A stretch of DNA of 64,000 nucleotides from CAYNKA01 sp964397655. Lineage in GTDB: Bacteria > Spirochaetota > Spirochaetia > DTKZ01. The stretch spans positions 1 to 64,000 of the forward strand of contig CAYNKA010000005.1 of assembly GCA_964397655.1 (NCBI GenBank), given 5' to 3'. The translations under genes and the position numbers were made by a program. The notes beneath the pieces are model-generated. The model worked only from the letters and a program-made list of their open reading frames with translations. It was not told where the DNA came from and did not search any database. Positions 26,036 through 34,073 of the stretch are shown here, piece by piece; within the stretch, counting starts at the first letter, position 1; each line of letters opens with the position of its first letter.

Positions 26036-27055
26036 CCCCCCGTGGAAAACACGATACCGGAAATTCCGTGCACGCGCAATATCCGTATGCGCGGCCAGGG
26101 CCGTCATCCTTGACGCCGCTGAATCTTCCGAGATCGTTCCCCGTTTGAGCTCGGCATCGATCCGCGCGGCATGCGCCTGAAAGCGATCCTTCGATTTTCT
26201 CAAGAGATAAATTCCCGAAGGCTTCACCAGAGAGCCGAGGAAAGGGACGCCTTTCCCCGTGGTGTCCAAAATCTTCGGTTTGATCTCAAGCTTGAGAATG
26301 TCGTCCAGGAAAATGCGGGAATGCTCGAAAACGAAAGTCAGGAATTTCTTTTCCGAATCAAAAACGACCATGTCGTCCATATATCTGATATACGCCCCGC
26401 AGCGAAGGTCTTCTTTCATGTGGTGATCGAAAACCGCAAGGTAGTGATTCGCGAAATACTGGCTTGTCAGATTGCCGATGGGGATGCCCTTGCCGGGCGA
26501 CGTCGAGTATGAATCGATGATCGCATCGAAAATACGTAATACATTTGGGTCTTTCAGCCGTCTCTTCAATAATTCCTTCAGCACACGATGGTCGATGGAA
26601 TCAAAATATTTTCTTACGTCCATTTTCAGGTAGTAGAGGTATTTTTTCGCATAAGAAAACGCGCGGAGGATCGCCGCCTGGGTCCCCTTCCCCTTTCTGC
26701 AGGCGAAACTGCAGGAAACCTGATACTTCTCGAAAACAGGATCGAGGACGTTCATGATGGCGTGGTGGACGACGCGCTCGGGAAAGGACGCGGCACAGAT
26801 GGTTCTTTTCTTGGGATCGTTTATGGTGAAATATTCGTAGCGGCCAAAACGGAAGGTGCCGTTCTCGAGGGATTTTCTTACAAACTCCAGCTTTTTCTCA
26901 AAATCCGAACGGAACTGTATTACTTCCCTGCTGCCCGATTTTCCGCGAACCGCCTTGAGCCACGCAAGCTTGAAGTTCTCAGCGGTGCATATTTTATCCA
27001 GGAGGCATCCTGCTCTCTTCACCAAGTGTCCCCGCAATGCATGCAAGAATTTCAT
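26012..27055 (-). CDS. DGR reverse transcriptase
   Basis: Up to 347 residues, a group II-intron-like RT without maturase or endonuclease domains. Catalytic carboxylates: Asp146 in KMDVRKYFDS and the YMDD box at 225-228. The motif IPIGNLTSQYFANHYL (191-206) has the IGxxxSQ form typical of DGR reverse transcriptases. It copies TR RNA into adenine-mutated cDNA. The ATG at 27055 overlaps the HRDC gene by 62 nt; a GTG at 27022 is an alternative. The C-terminal codons run into the TR. Confidence 0.94.
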   Translation of the reverse strand: MKFLHALRGHLVKRAGCLLDKICTAENFKLAWLKAVRGKSGSREVIQFRSDFEKKLEFVRKSLENGTFRFGRYEYFTINDPKKRTICAASFPERVVHHAIMNVLDPVFEKYQVSCSFACRKGKGTQAAILRAFSYAKKYLYYLKMDVRKYFDSIDHRVLKELLKRRLKDPNVLRIFDAIIDSYSTSPGKGIPIGNLTSQYFANHYLAVFDHHMKEDLRCGAYIRYMDDMVVFDSEKKFLTFVFEHSRIFLDDILKLEIKPKILDTTGKGVPFLGSLVKPSGIYLLRKSKDRFQAHAARIDAELKRGTISEDSAASRMTALAAHTDIARARNFRYRVFHGGRPRATTA

Positions 27056-27467
27056 CCTCGAATTTTTCTGACTTACCCTGACCGATCCCGTCGATGCGCA
27101 TGAGGCCGGTCTTCGAAGAGGGTTTCTGCCTGGCTATATCCGCGAGCTGATCGTTCGTGAAAACCGCGTATACGGGGAGTCCGTTTTTTTCCGCCAAGGA
27201 CTTTCTCACGTCCCGGAGCTTGCAGAAGACCGCGAAGTCGTTTTCCGAAAGGATTTCCTTGTAATCGACTTTTCCGAGCTGCCTCTCGCCGCCTTTCTCT
27301 TCCGCCATGTATTCGACGAGGATTGCCCATCCCGGATTCCCGGGGGAATCGATGAATTCCCTCCAGGTCTGCACGGTCCGGTGCCCCCGGAGAAACCGGT
27401 TCAGTTCTTCCTGTTCAGCGGCTGATCCATACACCGGGAGATGAAAGGCGGCGTATTGCAGTTTCAT
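26994..27467 (-). CDS. HRDC-domain DGR accessory protein
   Basis: 157 residues. Residues ~75-145 match the HRDC fold of RecQ/RNase D helicases (FCKLRDVRKSLAEKNGLPVYAVFTNDQLADIARQKP..GLMRIDGIGQGKSEKF), a nucleic-acid-binding five-helix domain. The N-terminal ~70 residues are unassigned. In several DGRs an HRDC protein takes the place of Avd, so a role in TR RNA or cDNA handling is likely but inferred. AAAGGA precedes the ATG, and its 3' end overlaps the RT gene. Confidence 0.85.
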   Translation of the reverse strand: MKLQYAAFHLPVYGSAAEQEELNRFLRGHRTVQTWREFIDSPGNPGWAILVEYMAEEKGGERQLGKVDYKEILSENDFAVFCKLRDVRKSLAEKNGLPVYAVFTNDQLADIARQKPSSKTGLMRIDGIGQGKSEKFEDEILACIAGTLGEESRMPPG

Positions 27468-27521
27468 GATGATCCTTTAATTTTTTCCGGCTCCGCGTCG
27501 TCAGCCTCGGGCGTCCCGCCC

Positions 27522-27538
27522 GCCGCCTTCCCGGCGGC
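27522..27538. other. GC-rich hairpin downstream of the variable repeat
   Basis: GCCGCC (27522-27527), a 5-nt loop and GGCGGC (27533-27538), 30 nt past the variable-protein stop. In studied DGRs a hairpin or cruciform just 3' of the VR enhances homing. The region is so GC-rich that chance folding is possible; a second small stem (GGGC/GCCC) lies next to it. Confidence 0.4.
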
Positions 27539-27567
27539 CGGCCTCCGCCGCATCGCCACCTAGCCTT

Positions 27568-29145
27568 TTACCGAACTCGGGGGCGAGCACGACGGAAGCC
27601 CAGATGGCCGCTCCTGCTGCCCGGGGTGCTGATGCCCCGAATGGCCGATCGCACGTACCTCGCGTCGGCGCCCCAGCTCCCGCCGCGATCCACGCGGGTT
27701 ATGCCCGAGGACGGGCCCCGCGAATCCGTCTCCGCTGAGGAACCATACTTCCCATACCAATCCCAGCACCATTCCCACACGTTTCCCGTCATATCGAAAA
27801 GCCCCAGCTCGTTGGACTGCTTTCCCCCCACGGGCTGGGTCCTGTTCCCGGAGTTGGTATTATACCACCCGACACTCCCCGGATCGTTCCCGCCGCTGTA
27901 CTTGTACCCCCCGCTCCGGTTTCCTCCCTTTGCGGCGTACTCCCACTCCGCCTCCGTCGGCAGACGGTACCCGTCCGCCGTCCAATCGCAGCTTATCGCG
28001 TTCCCGCTCCCCGAGTACGCAGGCCGCAGGCCCTCCTTCCGCGACAGCCAGTTACAGTATTCCGCCGCATCGTAAAAGCTCACGTTGACAGCCGGCCGCC
28101 TTCCCCGGCCCCAGCCTTGGCTGTTCGGCCGGCTCTTCCCCGTGTCCGTACAGAACGCGTCGTACTCGTCGAAGGTCACCTCGTTCTTGCCCATATAAAA
28201 CCCGCTCACCGTTACGGAATGCACCGGCTTCGCAATAGCCCCATCCCCGAAGGTGTCGCCCATCCGGAAAGTGCCCCCTTCCACCCAGACCATGCCAGCC
28301 GGCACGGGACGGACCACGGGAGCGGGCTGAGGGGCGGGACGCTCCGCCGGCCTCGCCTCCGACGCCGGAGCGGAGCGAGGACCGGCGAAGAAGAAGTCGC
28401 TCGAGAGGCTCGAATACTTGTAGGGGGTCTGCCGATTCTCCGTGGCGGTCTTCACCTCGCTCGTGACCCGGCGGAGCACCGCCTCCACGTCCAGGCCAGG
28501 AGTCCTGATGTTCTTGATGAGGGCCGCGGTGAAGGGGCTGTTCCTTCCCGAACCGTCCTCGGCCACGGCCCCGGCGTCCGTGGAATAGACGACGATGGAC
28601 TCGGGCGGGGCTGCCGCCACTACCGCGAGGCCCCGGGTGGAGGAGCGGAAGGCCGAGGCCAGGGGATTGTTCCTGCACGCGTCCAGGACCACCATGTTGA
28701 ACCTGTTCCTCGCCTCGTTCATGTAGTCGAGGACGTCCTGGGCCGGGATCGCCTTCCGCTTGAGCTGGCTCTCCGTCTGGATGTCCGCGTCCACGGGAAC
28801 GAGGTAGTTCACCCCCTGGCTCTGGATGCCGTGGCCTGCGAAGAAAAAGACGCCGGACCCGTTCCGGTCCTTGAGGAGTTCCTTCCGGAACGCGAGGACA
28901 GCTGCCTCCATTTGATCTTGGGTGGCGTCGACGAGCACCGTCACGGCGAAGCCCAGGTCCTTCAAGGTCCTACCGAAGTCCGCGGCGTCGGCGGGCGGGT
29001 TCGCGAGACGATCGAGATTCCGATAGGCCCCGTTCCCGATCACGAGGGCGGTCCTGCTCTCGGCGAAGACCGCCTCGAAGCCGGAAACCGCGAGAATCGC
29101 CGCTGCGACGAAGAAAAGCTTTTTGAGTATGGGAAACGAGTTCAT
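27568..29145 (-). CDS. DGR variable protein: secreted caspase-like domain fused to FGE/C-type-lectin-like domain
   Basis: 525 residues. Signal peptide to ~28. Residues ~30-250 are a peptidase C14 (caspase/metacaspase-like) domain with the dyad His105 (FFFAGHG) and Cys157 (LDACRNNP). A Pro/Ala linker (256-283) leads to an FGE-sulfatase (SUMF1-like) domain at ~284-525 (GMVWVEGGTFRMGD, RLPTEAEWEYAAKGG, GNVWEWCWDWYGKYG), a fold used as ligand-binding display in DGR variable proteins. The last ~47 residues are the variable repeat. AGGAGG precedes the ATG, and a promoter lies 50-75 nt upstream. Confidence 0.93.
   Translation of the reverse strand: MNSFPILKKLFFVAAAILAVSGFEAVFAESRTALVIGNGAYRNLDRLANPPADAADFGRTLKDLGFAVTVLVDATQDQMEAAVLAFRKELLKDRNGSGVFFFAGHGIQSQGVNYLVPVDADIQTESQLKRKAIPAQDVLDYMNEARNRFNMVVLDACRNNPLASAFRSSTRGLAVVAAAPPESIVVYSTDAGAVAEDGSGRNSPFTAALIKNIRTPGLDVEAVLRRVTSEVKTATENRQTPYKYSSLSSDFFFAGPRSAPASEARPAERPAPQPAPVVRPVPAGMVWVEGGTFRMGDTFGDGAIAKPVHSVTVSGFYMGKNEVTFDEYDAFCTDTGKSRPNSQGWGRGRRPAVNVSFYDAAEYCNWLSRKEGLRPAYSGSGNAISCDWTADGYRLPTEAEWEYAAKGGNRSGGYKYSGGNDPGSVGWYNTNSGNRTQPVGGKQSNELGLFDMTGNVWEWCWDWYGKYGSSAETDSRGPSSGITRVDRGGSWGADARYVRSAIRGISTPGSRSGHLGFRRARPRVR
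27576..27713 (-). repeat. DGR variable repeat (VR)
   Basis: Covers residues ~478-524 of the variable protein. Compared with the TR, 16 amino acid changes arise, nearly all at AAC/AAT codons (for example Asn-Asn to Gly-Ala, Asn-Asn-Asn-Asn to Gly-Ile-Ser-Thr), while the scaffold residues RGGSW, DAR and LGFR are kept. The non-varied 3' part (27576-27605) is the probable initiation-of-mutagenic-homing site; it differs from the TR copy by one base (27590). Confidence 0.92.
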
Positions 29146-29193
29146 GTCGCCCTCCTTGGATGAAGGAGAAAGTCGCCTGCGATGAATGTCCCC

Positions 29194-29222
29194 AGCATAA
29201 ACGCGGATCCGAGAAAATTCAA
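29194..29222 (-). promoter_or_regulatory. Promoter of the DGR variable protein gene
   Basis: Minus-strand TTGAAT (29217-29222), a 17-bp spacer and TATGCT (29194-29199). The -35 lies in one copy of an 11-bp direct repeat (AAAATTCAAGA at 29214-29224 and 29243-29253, plus-strand sense), spaced 29 bp. Confidence 0.55.
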
Positions 29223-29289
29223 GATTCGGTCTCTGCCGTGGAAAAATTCAAGACCCGCTAAACGGGCATCAGGTATTCACGTTCGAAGA

Positions 29290-30462
29290 TCAATCCGTCA
29301 ACCGCTCCGGTCCAAGCGGGAAAGTAAAGGAGAACAACGCTTCACCGTTGTTTTCAGTCCTGAGCGAGCCGCCGATCTGGTTCACGAACCCTCGCACGAG
29401 GACCATTCCGAGGGTTTTCGACTTTTCGGGAGAAAAACCGTCCGGCAGCCCCCTGCCGTTGTCCCGATAGGAAAAAGCCAAGATGTCGCCCGGAAGAAGC
29501 CGGATGCGAATTTCTATGAAGGGCTTCTCCCGCCCCTCGAAGGCGTGCTTGATGGAATTCGTCACCAACTCGGACAGGATGAGGGCGAGCGGGACCGATT
29601 TTTCCAGGGAAAGGCGCACGTCGTCGATTTCGTAGCGGACTTCGACGTTCCCGCAGGAGTGCGCACGGAGGAAATGGCCGCAGAGCTGACGCAGGTATTC
29701 GGGAAGGGAAAGCTCCTCGGCTTCGTTGTTCTGGTAGAGTTTTTCATGGATGAGCGAAATCGCGTAGACGCGGTCCTGGATGTCGTTCATGATCTCCTGG
29801 AAATCCCCTCCGTGCCGCCCCTCTTCCAAGTTCAGGTTGATGTAGCTGATGAGCAGATTGAAATGGTTCTTTATCCTGTGATGGATCTCCCTGATGAGGA
29901 AATCCTTCGCCGAAACCTTCGCTTCCAATTCCTTCACGAGAAGAATGTATTCGAGGTCGGCTTCGACGATGGCTTTGAACTCCTTGAGCATGGCATCGAA
30001 GAATCCGGAGAATTCATTCGCCTTGTCGTCGAGCAGGCAGAAGGTGCCGAAGACTTCGCCGTCGTTCCATTCGATCGGCATCCCTATGTAGGAGATCATT
30101 CCGAGGCCCGCGTGCGGATTCCTGCTCCAGTATTCCGACTTCCTCGAATCGCTGACCTTCATGGCGGCTCTTCTTCCCACCACGTTTTCGCAGAACATGC
30201 CGATGCCGAGCTTGTCGCTGTCGTTTCGCTTGTAGGGATTCCTCGGGTCGTTGCTGGCCACGAGGATCTGCAGCTCGTCGCTCGTGAACCTCGTGATGAG
30301 GCTCGTCGGAACGTTCATGATGCAGCCGATCAGGTCGATGAATTTCTGCCACTTCTCGATGATCGTGTCGGGGATCTCGGGCTTGTCCGAGGATATCGGG
30401 ACGACGACGAGCGAAGATTCGTTCTCGATTTTGACGCGTGCCGTTTTCTTTTCGGTGCTCAT
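29290..30462 (-). CDS. GAF-domain histidine kinase (HisKA_2 type)
   Basis: 390 residues, soluble. GAF sensor domain at ~35-180 (TSLITRFTSDELQILVAS..GIGMFCENVV..SYIGMPI), HisKA_2 dimerisation domain with the phospho-His in IREIHHRIKNHFNLL (~200), then an HATPase_c domain with N-box ELVTNSIKHAF and G-box DNGRGLP. This group is common in bacterial light/redox and general stress sensing. No response regulator is adjacent. It lies upstream of the DGR on the same strand, but the DGR variable gene has its own promoter. Confidence 0.85.
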   Translation of the reverse strand: MSTEKKTARVKIENESSLVVVPISSDKPEIPDTIIEKWQKFIDLIGCIMNVPTSLITRFTSDELQILVASNDPRNPYKRNDSDKLGIGMFCENVVGRRAAMKVSDSRKSEYWSRNPHAGLGMISYIGMPIEWNDGEVFGTFCLLDDKANEFSGFFDAMLKEFKAIVEADLEYILLVKELEAKVSAKDFLIREIHHRIKNHFNLLISYINLNLEEGRHGGDFQEIMNDIQDRVYAISLIHEKLYQNNEAEELSLPEYLRQLCGHFLRAHSCGNVEVRYEIDDVRLSLEKSVPLALILSELVTNSIKHAFEGREKPFIEIRIRLLPGDILAFSYRDNGRGLPDGFSPEKSKTLGMVLVRGFVNQIGGSLRTENNGEALFSFTFPLGPERLTD

Positions 30463-30558
30463 GGCTCGATCCGCCCGGCGTCCGCTTTCTTCGGGGTGCT
30501 CCGCAACATTTATTCCTGGTGAAAAGCATAGTAGAGCCGCTTCGTCCGGTCAAGTCAG

Positions 30559-31296
30559 TCAAAAACGGTATTCCACTCCCGCGGTGACGAACTGGAACAT
30601 CGCGAAGGTATAGACTTCGTCGTTGTCGGCTCCTCCCTCGAGGACGCGATAGCCGGCGCGGAATACGAGACGCGAATTGAGATGGTACTGAGCCGCGAGC
30701 AGGACGTCCTCGGCCCTTCCCTGGGGAGCGACGAGGGCGTCGCCTTCCAGGAGGAAGCCGAGCGTCCGGTTCACTCTCCACTGCGCGCGGAAGTTCACGA
30801 GCGGCACGAAGCCGAGATTCGATTTCGTCGTCTCTCCGTTGCCGTCTTTCAAGGTGATCGAGGCGTCGCGGATGAGGCCGGTAAGCCCCAAGCCGAGCTC
30901 GAATTCCCGGGAGGAGAGGAAGTTGTAACGATAGGTGAAACGGTAGGTGTCGAAGCGGTAGGTCGTCTCCACCTCTGAACCCGCCGCGAAGGCCGTTCCC
31001 TTGAAATCGACGTTCTTCTTCAGCGACGAAGTATCGGCGTAGGTGGTGAGAGGCGCGGCGAGAAAGGAGAACACGTGCCGGTCTTCCAGCAGATAGCTCA
31101 CGCGGAAGCGGAAAGCGACCGCCTTGTCCTGGTTGAAATCGTCCGCGAGGGAGAATCTCGTACCCGTATCGCCGGGAATCGCCACGTCGTTCGAGTCGGT
31201 GTAGACAGGCCCGATCTCGGCGTCGAAAATCCACTCGGCGTTGGCGGTGAGTACGGTACAGGCGAGAGCTAAAACGGCAAAGAGCGGTTTCTTCAT
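30559..31296 (-). CDS. Outer-membrane beta-barrel-like protein, unknown function
   Basis: 245 residues from the ATG at 31296 (preceded by GAGGAGA). Signal peptide MKKPLFAVLALACTVLTANA, then alternating beta-strands with many Tyr/Phe/Arg and a C-terminal aromatic (VEYRF), as in small outer-membrane barrels. No family recognised. The 96-nt gap to the GAF kinase downstream holds no clear terminator. Confidence 0.7.
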   Translation of the reverse strand: MKKPLFAVLALACTVLTANAEWIFDAEIGPVYTDSNDVAIPGDTGTRFSLADDFNQDKAVAFRFRVSYLLEDRHVFSFLAAPLTTYADTSSLKKNVDFKGTAFAAGSEVETTYRFDTYRFTYRYNFLSSREFELGLGLTGLIRDASITLKDGNGETTKSNLGFVPLVNFRAQWRVNRTLGFLLEGDALVAPQGRAEDVLLAAQYHLNSRLVFRAGYRVLEGGADNDEVYTFAMFQFVTAGVEYRF

Positions 31297-31385
31297 ATTC
31301 TCTCCTCGCCTCAAGATACATAGAAAAACGGTCCGAGGGAAGAAGGACGGCGACCGGCAGACTGCCTTGTCGAGCGGAGGACCGC

Positions 31386-31431
31386 CGACTTGTCGAGCAT
31401 CGGAATGCCGACTTGTCGAGCATCGGAATGC
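31386..31431. repeat. 23-bp tandem repeat with internal palindromes
   Basis: Two perfect copies (31386-31408, 31409-31431) of a 23-bp unit beginning CGACTTGTCGAGC, with a degenerate third copy upstream (about 31363-31385). Each unit contains CGAC-TT-GTCG and GCAT-CGGA-ATGC inverted pairs. It lies just after the cyclase stop and upstream of the barrel gene. Confidence 0.8.
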
Positions 31432-31440
31432 CGACTGGCA

Positions 31441-32136
31441 TTACAATTCGTAGGCTATGAGGCGGGTGGGAGCTCCGGATGCGTACTCCCCGCCGAATTT
31501 CACATGGGCGGGGATAAGTCCGATCCGCTTGCCCAGCACTTCGCGGACCTCGCCCCCGACGTTCTCGACGACGAAGACTCCAGCGCCGAGAACGGTTCTG
31601 TGGTTTTTCGGCTTGAAAGGAGGAACCGCGTAGCACTCGGGCAGATCGATGTCCGGAACGTCCAGGCCTACGAGCCTCGCCTTTTTCGAGACGAGCCATT
31701 CGGCGGCGTCGTTTCCGAGGGTACAGTACTTCCGATAGTAGCGGACGGGTTCGGTCTTGAAGAGCTTCTCCCATCCCGTGTAGACGATGACGGCGTCGCC
31801 CGTCCTGAGATCGAGCCCTGCTGCCCCGAGGGCGTCCTTCAGGTCTTGGGCGCTTATGCCTCGGAGTTCCGCCTTGCCCGGACCGTATTTCGCGGAGACG
31901 TCGAGGACCACCGCCTCGCCGACGAGTTCCCGGAGGTCGATCATGTCGAGCCGCCTTCCCTTCTTGACCATGTGCCAGGGAGCGTCCATGTGGGTGGCGA
32001 AGTGGAGGCTCATGGTGACGATCGCGTGCCTGACGCCGTGGCTCTCGAACATTTCCATGTTCTTGAAGACCGGAAATCCGAAGGGATGGTAGGTGTTCTC
32101 GTCGAAAACATGGCTCAGGTCGTAGAACTTCTTCAT
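31441..32136 (-). CDS. Cyclase/kynurenine formamidase-like hydrolase
   Basis: 231 residues, PF04199 cyclase family. HFATHMDAPWH is the metal-binding HxGTHxDxPxH motif and DLSH at the N-terminus is typical. The family includes kynurenine formamidase, isatin hydrolase and polyketide-type cyclases; the substrate here is unknown. It starts 11 nt after the permease gene, so it is the last gene of the sugar-type ABC operon and may process the imported compound. Confidence 0.85.
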   Translation of the reverse strand: MKKFYDLSHVFDENTYHPFGFPVFKNMEMFESHGVRHAIVTMSLHFATHMDAPWHMVKKGRRLDMIDLRELVGEAVVLDVSAKYGPGKAELRGISAQDLKDALGAAGLDLRTGDAVIVYTGWEKLFKTEPVRYYRKYCTLGNDAAEWLVSKKARLVGLDVPDIDLPECYAVPPFKPKNHRTVLGAGVFVVENVGGEVREVLGKRIGLIPAHVKFGGEYASGAPTRLIAYEL

Positions 32137-32147
32137 GACTCCTCCTT

Positions 32148-33110
32148 TCAGCGTCTTCTCATCCTCTCGCCCGAGGCGAAGATGATGGCCACGATGACGA
32201 TTCCGGTGAAGATCGAGCGGAGGCTCGCGCCGAGGCCGAGGATGTTGAGGAGGTTCACGATGAGGTAGAGCAGGATCGAGGCTCCGACGATGCCCGGTAT
32301 GTTCGAATTGCCTCCCGCTATGCTGCTCCCCCCCAGTACGACGACGGCGACCGAATTGAGCATGTACTCGTCTCCCATGTCCAGGGTCGCTCCGCCGGAG
32401 AACGCGGCGAGCAGCACGCCGGTGACCGCGGCGAACGCGCCGGAAAGCATGTACGTGACGAGCTTGCTCGCTCCGACGCGGATCCCGGAGAGCCAGGCCG
32501 CCTTGATGTTCTGCCCTATGGCGTGGATGTGCCGGCCGTACTTGGTCCTGGTGAGCACGAGATGCATGAAGAACGCGATGAACACCACGATGACGAACAT
32601 GAGCGGGATGGGCCCGAATTTCTTGTTGACGAAATATTCCAGCCCTTTCGGCGGCTTGATCTGGAGGCCGCGGAAGAACACGATCGACAGCGTCCGCACG
32701 ATGAAGCTCGACGCGAGAGTCGCGATCATCGGCGGCATGAGCACGCCCCGGATGAGGCCGAAGTTGAACGCTCCGACCGCGGCGCCCACGACGACGCCCG
32801 CCGCCAGTCCCATGGCGATGTTTCCGTTCACCTCGTTCATGGCCTTCATGGCGACGAGGCCCGAAAGGGAGAGCGTGTACGGGATCGAGAGGTCGATGTT
32901 TCCCGGCCCGGTGGTGATGACCAGCATCTGCCCCATCCCGACCAGGATGAAGAAGGACGCGAAGCTGACGGAAGCCACCAGGGTCTGGAACGGGTTAGAA
33001 GAAACTACGGAAATGGCGATATACAGGAGGAAGACCCCGATGTATGACCAGATCCACTTTTGTTCGGAGACCTTACGGTAGGCGAGGCCCATCATTCCGG
33101 TATCATACAT
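32148..33110 (-). CDS. Sugar-type ABC transporter permease (RbsC-like)
   Basis: 320 residues with about ten hydrophobic segments of the BPD_transp_2 family (ribose/xylose/autoinducer-2 type). ITTGPGNIDLSIPYTLSLSGLVAM matches the conserved GGIDLSVG-type loop, and GDEYMLNSVAVVVLGGSSIAGG the typical GxxxLxxIAAVVIGGTSxxGG loop. It pairs with the permease at 33103-34059 as a heterodimer in the inner membrane. Its start overlaps the upstream permease gene by 8 nt. Confidence 0.93.
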   Translation of the reverse strand: MYDTGMMGLAYRKVSEQKWIWSYIGVFLLYIAISVVSSNPFQTLVASVSFASFFILVGMGQMLVITTGPGNIDLSIPYTLSLSGLVAMKAMNEVNGNIAMGLAAGVVVGAAVGAFNFGLIRGVLMPPMIATLASSFIVRTLSIVFFRGLQIKPPKGLEYFVNKKFGPIPLMFVIVVFIAFFMHLVLTRTKYGRHIHAIGQNIKAAWLSGIRVGASKLVTYMLSGAFAAVTGVLLAAFSGGATLDMGDEYMLNSVAVVVLGGSSIAGGNSNIPGIVGASILLYLIVNLLNILGLGASLRSIFTGIVIVAIIFASGERMRRR

Positions 33111-34059
33111 ATTGCACCTTCCCAGTCCTCTTCACGATGGTATTGAGCAGGAGAACTCCGAGGATGATGAGTCCCTGCGCCCCGATCTGCCAGTCCGGCG
33201 AGATCCTGAGAAAGGTAAGCAGGGTGCCGACGAGCGTCATGGTGCAGGCCCCGAGGACCGCCCCGATCGCCGACACCTTTCCGCCGGCGAAGGTCCCTCC
33301 GCCCAGGATCACGCTCGCCACCGCGAGCAGCGTGTAGTTGCGGGCCAGGTTCGCGTCCGCGCTCGTGGTGATCCCCGCGAGCGCAACCCCGCCGAGGATG
33401 CCGAAGAGCCCGACCATGAAGAAGACCGTCATCTGGAGCCTGACCATGGAATGGCCGGACTGTTGGATGGCCTTCGCATTCCCCCCGATGCCTCGTATCA
33501 GGATTCCGAAACTGGACTTGAAGACAATAAGGTGGCCTATCGCCGCGAGGAAGACGAGATAGAAGACGGGAAGCGGAATGTAAGGAGTCCTGAAATTCAT
33601 GAGGTTCTGCAGGACGAGCGGCACCGTCCCGCCGGGATGCGGCTGGATCGTGGTCGCGAGCCCGGTCCAGACGAACGAAAGTCCTATCGTCACGACGATC
33701 GAAGGGAGCTTCTTGAGAAACAGGAAGGCTCCGGTGACGGTATAGACGACGAGGATGCCGGCGAGGAGGGCGAGGCCGAGCGGAAGATTGTTCGGGACCA
33801 CGGTCCCCACGATGCAGGTGACGAGACTCACCAGGTTGCCGAGCGAAAAATCGATCTCCCCGATGCTCATGGCGAACATCTGCGCTATGGTCACGAGCGT
33901 GATGGGCACGGCCATGTTGAGGAGAAGCTGGAACCCGTTGTAGTTCAACACCCGAGGCCGGATGATGATGATGGGGATGAACACCACGAGGATCGACACG
34001 ATGGGCATCAGGAGGTCTCTGGAAATTCCGAAACTTTTCTGGTTCTTTTCCGATTTCAT
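33103..34059 (-). CDS. Sugar-type ABC transporter permease
   Basis: 318 residues, BPD_transp_2 family. AQMFAMSIGEIDFSLGNLVSL and NYTLLAVASVILGGGTFAGG are the family loops. It follows the ATPase gene by 14 nt and overlaps the second permease by 8 nt. The start at 34059 is preceded by GGAG; longer reading upstream goes through the ATPase gene. Confidence 0.93.
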   Translation of the reverse strand: MKSEKNQKSFGISRDLLMPIVSILVVFIPIIIIRPRVLNYNGFQLLLNMAVPITLVTIAQMFAMSIGEIDFSLGNLVSLVTCIVGTVVPNNLPLGLALLAGILVVYTVTGAFLFLKKLPSIVVTIGLSFVWTGLATTIQPHPGGTVPLVLQNLMNFRTPYIPLPVFYLVFLAAIGHLIVFKSSFGILIRGIGGNAKAIQQSGHSMVRLQMTVFFMVGLFGILGGVALAGITTSADANLARNYTLLAVASVILGGGTFAGGKVSAIGAVLGACTMTLVGTLLTFLRISPDWQIGAQGLIILGVLLLNTIVKRTGKVQYV

Positions 34060-34073
34060 TACCGACTCCGCCG

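Noticed and set aside
31363..31431. Possible small CRISPR array
   Set aside because: The repeats are directly tandem without spacers and there are no cas genes, so it is not a CRISPR.
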